Below are positions 60,585 through 64,000 of a DNA stretch of 64,000 bases, piece by piece. Origin of the DNA: JACMLD01 sp044223995. GTDB taxonomy: Bacteria > Bacteroidota > Bacteroidia > Chitinophagales > Chitinophagaceae. The number at the start of each line of letters is the position of its first letter. The stretch's first letter is position 1. The translations under genes were made by a program, and so were the position numbers. The stretch lies in the NCBI GenBank assembly GCA_044223995.1, contig JBGALE010000001.1, positions 434,001-498,000 on the forward strand. The letters run 5' to 3'. The notes beneath the pieces were generated by a model. The model was not told the origin of the DNA, did no database searches, and worked only from the letters and a program-made list of their open reading frames with translations.

Positions 60585-61730
60585 ATGGATAAGGCAGTCA
60601 TACAAAAGCATTTTTCTGAGCAATTTAATACACCACCTTCATTAACGGTAGCATCTCCCGGGAGAATAAACCTGATTGGTGAACATACAGATTATAACAA
60701 TGGCTTTGTGTTGCCAGCCGCTATCAACCAATGCATCCAGTTTTCTGCAGGAAAAAGAGAGGACAACGAGATTCACTTGTTTTCGATCGATAAGAATCAG
60801 TCTTTCTCCATTGCCCTGGATGATTTAAAACGGTCCGATTTATTATGGCCTGATTATATCATTGGTGTAGTAAATGAATTGTGCAAAGCTGGTCACGCAG
60901 TAAAAGGGTTTAATGCAGCGGTAACGGGCGACATTCCGCTGGGGGCCGGTCTTTCTTCATCCGCAGCACTGGAGTGCGCCACCATATTTGCATTGAATGA
61001 ATTATTTGCAATTGGCCTTGACAAAATTACCATGGTAAAACTGGCACAACGCGCGGAGAATAATTTTGTGGGCGTTCAATGTGGCATCATGGATCAGTTT
61101 GCCAGTATGATGGGCAAGGCAGGACATGTAATAAAACTCGATTGCCAGTCGCTGGCCTATGAATATTTTCCCCTGAAGATGGATGGTTACAGTATTGTAT
61201 TGCTCGATTCGCAGGTAAAACATTCACTGGCTTCTTCAGAATACAATACAAGAAGAAATGAATGCAACAGGGGCGTACAAGCCATCAGCCAGAAATATCC
61301 GCAGGTGAAAAGCCTTCGTGATGCGACAATGGCAATGGCAGATGAAATGATAAAGGAACCAATCGTTCACCATCGCTGCCGTTTTATCCTCGAAGAAAAT
61401 GAACGCCTGCAAAAAGGTTGCGAAGATCTGCAGCAGGGTAATATTGTTGCATTCGGGAAAAAAATGTACACGACGCATGATGGCCTGAGTAAGTTGTATG
61501 AAGTAAGTTGTAAAGAACTGGATTTCCTCGCGGGTGAATGCCGGAAAGAAAAAGATATACTGGGAGCGCGGATGATGGGTGGTGGTTTTGGCGGCTGTGT
61601 AATTACCATTATGAAAAATGAATCGGTTCATTCCATTCCGGATCGAATCAACAAAGCCTACCAGGAGCAAATGGGTAAAACGCTGAAAGTATATATCACC
61701 CAAATTGCCAATGGCACCAGTATTATCTAA
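60585..61730 (+). CDS. galK: Galactokinase
   Basis: GalK phosphorylates alpha-D-galactose at C1, the first step of the Leloir pathway. The 381-residue GHMP kinase has the galactokinase signature GRINLIGEHTDYNNGFVLPAAI (residues 26-47), the ATP loop GAGLSSSAALE and CGIMDQFASMMG (catalytic Asp). It ends with MMGGGFGGCVI. It begins 14 bases after the FGGY kinase stop and reads as part of the rhamnose operon. No galT or galE is in the window. The next genes are an aldo/keto reductase and a GH53 galactanase. Confidence 0.95.
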   Translation: MDKAVIQKHFSEQFNTPPSLTVASPGRINLIGEHTDYNNGFVLPAAINQCIQFSAGKREDNEIHLFSIDKNQSFSIALDDLKRSDLLWPDYIIGVVNELCKAGHAVKGFNAAVTGDIPLGAGLSSSAALECATIFALNELFAIGLDKITMVKLAQRAENNFVGVQCGIMDQFASMMGKAGHVIKLDCQSLAYEYFPLKMDGYSIVLLDSQVKHSLASSEYNTRRNECNRGVQAISQKYPQVKSLRDATMAMADEMIKEPIVHHRCRFILEENERLQKGCEDLQQGNIVAFGKKMYTTHDGLSKLYEVSCKELDFLAGECRKEKDILGARMMGGGFGGCVITIMKNESVHSIPDRINKAYQEQMGKTLKVYITQIANGTSII

Positions 61731-61867
61731 CGTTTAATCACCAGAATCTCATCTGATTTTTTTATCATGTTTGGGTGAGCAAGCTTCATCTTTTCCTGCC
61801 GATATTTGCTTACTTTGTACACCGGTTTTACTTCAACTTTTTATCATCAACCAATCTTTTTCTTCCA

Positions 61868-62860
61868 ATGAACTATATAGCAAACAATAACCGGTACAGC
61901 GGGATGGAATACCGCCGTTGCGGAAACAGCGGACTTCAGTTGCCCGAGCTATCACTCGGACTCTGGCACAACTTCGGCCATGTCGATGTACTGGAGAACA
62001 GCAGGTCCATGTTGCGTCTCGCGTTCGACAGTGGCATAACACATTTCGATCTGGCCAATAACTACGGCCCGCCGCCGGGAAGCGCTGAAGAAAATTTTGG
62101 AAAACTATTAAAACATGATTTCGCTTCTTATCGTGACGAACTGATCATTTCCACCAAAGCTGGTTATACCATGTGGGATGGGCCTTATGGTGACTGGGGT
62201 TCAAAAAAATACCTCGTATCCAGTTTGGATCAAAGCCTGAAGAGAATGGGGCTGGAGTATGTTGATATATTTTATCACCACCGCCCCGATCCGCTTACGC
62301 CGCTGGAAGAAACAATGGCTACGCTTGACCTCGTAGTGCGCCAGGGGAAAGCATTGTATGCAGGTATATCAAATTATAAATCCGCTGAGGCAGCAAAGGC
62401 ATTTGCCATTTTGAGACAGATGGGTACACCATGTGTAATACATCAACCCAGTTATTCCATGTTCAACAGGTGGGTGGAAGAAGATGGCCTGCTCGGCTTG
62501 CTGGAGAAGGAAGGCGTAGGTTGTATTCCTTTTTCGCCACTGGCGCAGGGCTTGCTGACCAATAAATATTTAACAGGCATACCATCAGATTCCCGTGCTG
62601 CAAAATCGCACGGGCATTTACAGCAGGAGCAGGTAACAAAAGAGAAAGTAGAAAAAATAAAAGCGCTGAATGAACTGGCGGTGAAACGCGGGCAAACATT
62701 GGCGCAAATGGCGCTGGCATGGCTGCTGAAAGATAAACGAATAACATCGGTTTTGATTGGCGCCAGCAAACCGGAACAACTGGCAGATTCACTGCAATGC
62801 AGGAAAAATAAACATTTCAGCAGTGAAGAATTGGGCCTGGTGGAGAAAATATTGAAGTGA
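61868..62860 (+). CDS. Aldo/keto reductase, YghZ-like
   Basis: The 330-residue NADPH-dependent reductase has the AKR barrel. The active-site Asp is in THFDLANNYGP, which supplies the catalytic Tyr, the Lys in ISTKAGYTMW and the His in DIFYHHRPDP. The C-terminal GASKPEQL binds the cofactor. It is close to E. coli YghZ (L-glyceraldehyde 3-phosphate reductase group). By context it may reduce L-lactaldehyde to 1,2-propanediol, an inference. The ATG at 61868 fits family length; an upstream start at 61775 adds 31 unrelated residues. Confidence 0.92.
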   Translation: MNYIANNNRYSGMEYRRCGNSGLQLPELSLGLWHNFGHVDVLENSRSMLRLAFDSGITHFDLANNYGPPPGSAEENFGKLLKHDFASYRDELIISTKAGYTMWDGPYGDWGSKKYLVSSLDQSLKRMGLEYVDIFYHHRPDPLTPLEETMATLDLVVRQGKALYAGISNYKSAEAAKAFAILRQMGTPCVIHQPSYSMFNRWVEEDGLLGLLEKEGVGCIPFSPLAQGLLTNKYLTGIPSDSRAAKSHGHLQQEQVTKEKVEKIKALNELAVKRGQTLAQMALAWLLKDKRITSVLIGASKPEQLADSLQCRKNKHFSSEELGLVEKILK

Positions 62861-62874
62861 TATTGATTTTTATC

Positions 62875-64000
62875 GTGAAGAACAGAAAAACAACATATAA
62901 TAGGATGCACAGTTGTTGGCTGTTGTGGGTAATGGCATCATTACTTGTTTTTTCCTGTAAAAAAAGCAATACAAACCCTTCTCCAAATCCTCCTGCGAAA
63001 ACATTTTATACCTGGGACAAGTTTGTCATGGGTGCCGATCTTTCCTATGTCAACCAGGTAGAGGATTACAATGGCGTATACAAAGATTCAAATATTGCAA
63101 AGAGTCCCTTTGAAATATTTTCCAACCATGGAGCGAATACGGTCCGTGTTCGTTTGTGGCACAACCCGCAGTGGATGTTGCCTTATACCAGTAACCACCT
63201 GTACAGTGATTTGAAAGATGCAGAGAAAACCATTCAGCGGGCAAAGGCGAAGGGAATGGCTGTTTGTCTTGACATACATTATTCAGATACCTGGGCTGAT
63301 CCGGGCAATCAATCAATACCCGCTGCCTGGGCGGGATTGTCTCTACCGGTATTAAAGGATTCTGTTTACCAGTACACATTGAATGTTTTAAATTATCTCA
63401 GTGCAAAAAACCTGGCGCCGGAAATGATCCAGTTGGGAAATGAAATCAACCAGGGTATGTTGTTTCCCACCGGAAAAGTGACCACTAACAACTGGGCGCC
63501 CCTGGGTGAATTATTAAACAGCGGCGTGAAAGCAGTCAGGGATTTTTCACTAACAGCTACTATTAAACCAAAAATTATCCTGCATGTAGCGGGTTTGGAA
63601 AACGCCGACTGGTGGGCGGGCAATATCATTTCTAATGCAAAAGTGACCGACTTTGATATACTGGGTATTTCCTGGTATTATTTCTGGTCGCCTATTACAT
63701 CAATGAATGATATTGGCAGTAATATAGCCGCGCTAAAAAATAAGTACGGTAAGAAAATAATGATTGTCGAGACAGCCTGTCCCTGGACAAATGGATTTGA
63801 CGATAGTTATAACAATATTATTTCCGGTGATGTGGCATTCAGTGGTTATACAGTTTCGAAAGATGGTCAGTACAAATTAATGACCGATCTGGCACAACAG
63901 GTGATCAAAGGGGGAGGCGCTGGTGTTATTTACTGGGAGCCTGCGTGGATAACATCGGGTCTGCAAACACCCTGGGGAACAGGCTCTGCCTGGGAAAACA
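62875..64000 (+). CDS. GH53 endo-beta-1,4-galactanase lipoprotein (cut by window end)
   Basis: The frame is open to the last base, so the C-terminus is missing. A lipoprotein signal ends at LLVFSC. The barrel follows with KFVMGADLSYVNQVEDYNG, TVRVRLWHNP and DIHYSDTWADPGNQ. The acid/base Glu is in QLGNEINQG and the nucleophile Glu in IMIVETACPWT. This is glycoside hydrolase family 53, which cuts beta-1,4-galactan such as the side chains of rhamnogalacturonan-I. The GTG at 62875 gives a basic n-region; the ATG at 62905 is the alternative. It lies 14 bases after the reductase stop. Confidence 0.92.
   Translation, partial: MKNRKTTYNRMHSCWLLWVMASLLVFSCKKSNTNPSPNPPAKTFYTWDKFVMGADLSYVNQVEDYNGVYKDSNIAKSPFEIFSNHGANTVRVRLWHNPQWMLPYTSNHLYSDLKDAEKTIQRAKAKGMAVCLDIHYSDTWADPGNQSIPAAWAGLSLPVLKDSVYQYTLNVLNYLSAKNLAPEMIQLGNEINQGMLFPTGKVTTNNWAPLGELLNSGVKAVRDFSLTATIKPKIILHVAGLENADWWAGNIISNAKVTDFDILGISWYYFWSPITSMNDIGSNIAALKNKYGKKIMIVETACPWTNGFDDSYNNIISGDVAFSGYTVSKDGQYKLMTDLAQQVIKGGGAGVIYWEPAWITSGLQTPWGTGSAWEN

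Noticed and set aside
1..64000. CRISPR arrays, tRNA or rRNA genes, insertion sequences with transposases, integrases
   Set aside because: I looked for repeated spacer-size units, cloverleaf-like sequences and transposase or integrase motifs and found none. A tool-based search would be more sensitive for tRNA.

Overview
The window is about 43-45% GC and reads as a chromosomal segment of a Bacteroidota bacterium, most likely from the Chitinophagaceae or a near relative. The grounds are a nuo operon with a short NuoG, an exbB-exbD-exbD-tonB cluster, Tat-exported Gfo/Idh/MocA and sugar-isomerase-like proteins, a fused rhamnulose-1-phosphate aldolase/dehydrogenase, a Bacteroidota-type -7 element (TAnnTTTG), and few Shine-Dalgarno sequences. 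The species assignment is inference. No rRNA, tRNA or CRISPR array was seen.

Layout. 1-9566: the end of nuoF through nuoN (respiratory complex I), interrupted between nuoF and nuoG by a GxxExxY cassette with mirrored flanks. 9563-13518: a PLP decarboxylase, a solitary D12-class DNA adenine methylase and a MacB/FtsX-type permease. 13673-17739: a VWA lipoprotein and a large zincin metalloprotease facing each other across a bidirectional terminator. 18067-21140: the TonB energising system. 21235-24675: mnmE and an unrecognised secreted protein. 24775-25883: the mobile mystery protein A/B pair (HTH plus Fic) with a repeat-bearing promoter. 26075-29380: an ECF42-like sigma factor followed by two YCII-related and two SRPBCC genes. 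Three near-identical promoter-like elements (GTCC-N17-TTGTC) lie in front of these genes. 29520-33718: a secreted lipocalin-like protein and an exported isomerase/oxidoreductase pair.

33993-40598 is a cluster of exported peptidase-like proteins: a TPR membrane protein, a caspase-fold protein with a calcium-loop insertion, a TPR-Ig-caspase protein and a papain-like protease with a DUF4384-like tail. 40744-49840 holds a CarboxypepD-reg protein, an Ntn-hydrolase, a DinB protein with a WYL regulator, a possible 25-codon gene with its own terminator, an AI-2E-family transporter, a DUF5009/HGSNAT-like membrane protein and an ABC-2 exporter.

50086-64000 is a carbohydrate locus: two secreted esterases, a GntR-type regulator, then rhaT, the aldolase/dehydrogenase fusion, rhaM, rhaI, a rhamnulokinase-like FGGY kinase, galK, an aldo/keto reductase and a GH53 endo-galactanase cut by the window end. 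Rhamnose catabolism beside galactan cleavage, galactose phosphorylation and deacetylation fits the use of rhamnogalacturonan-I-type pectin; this is inference from gene content.
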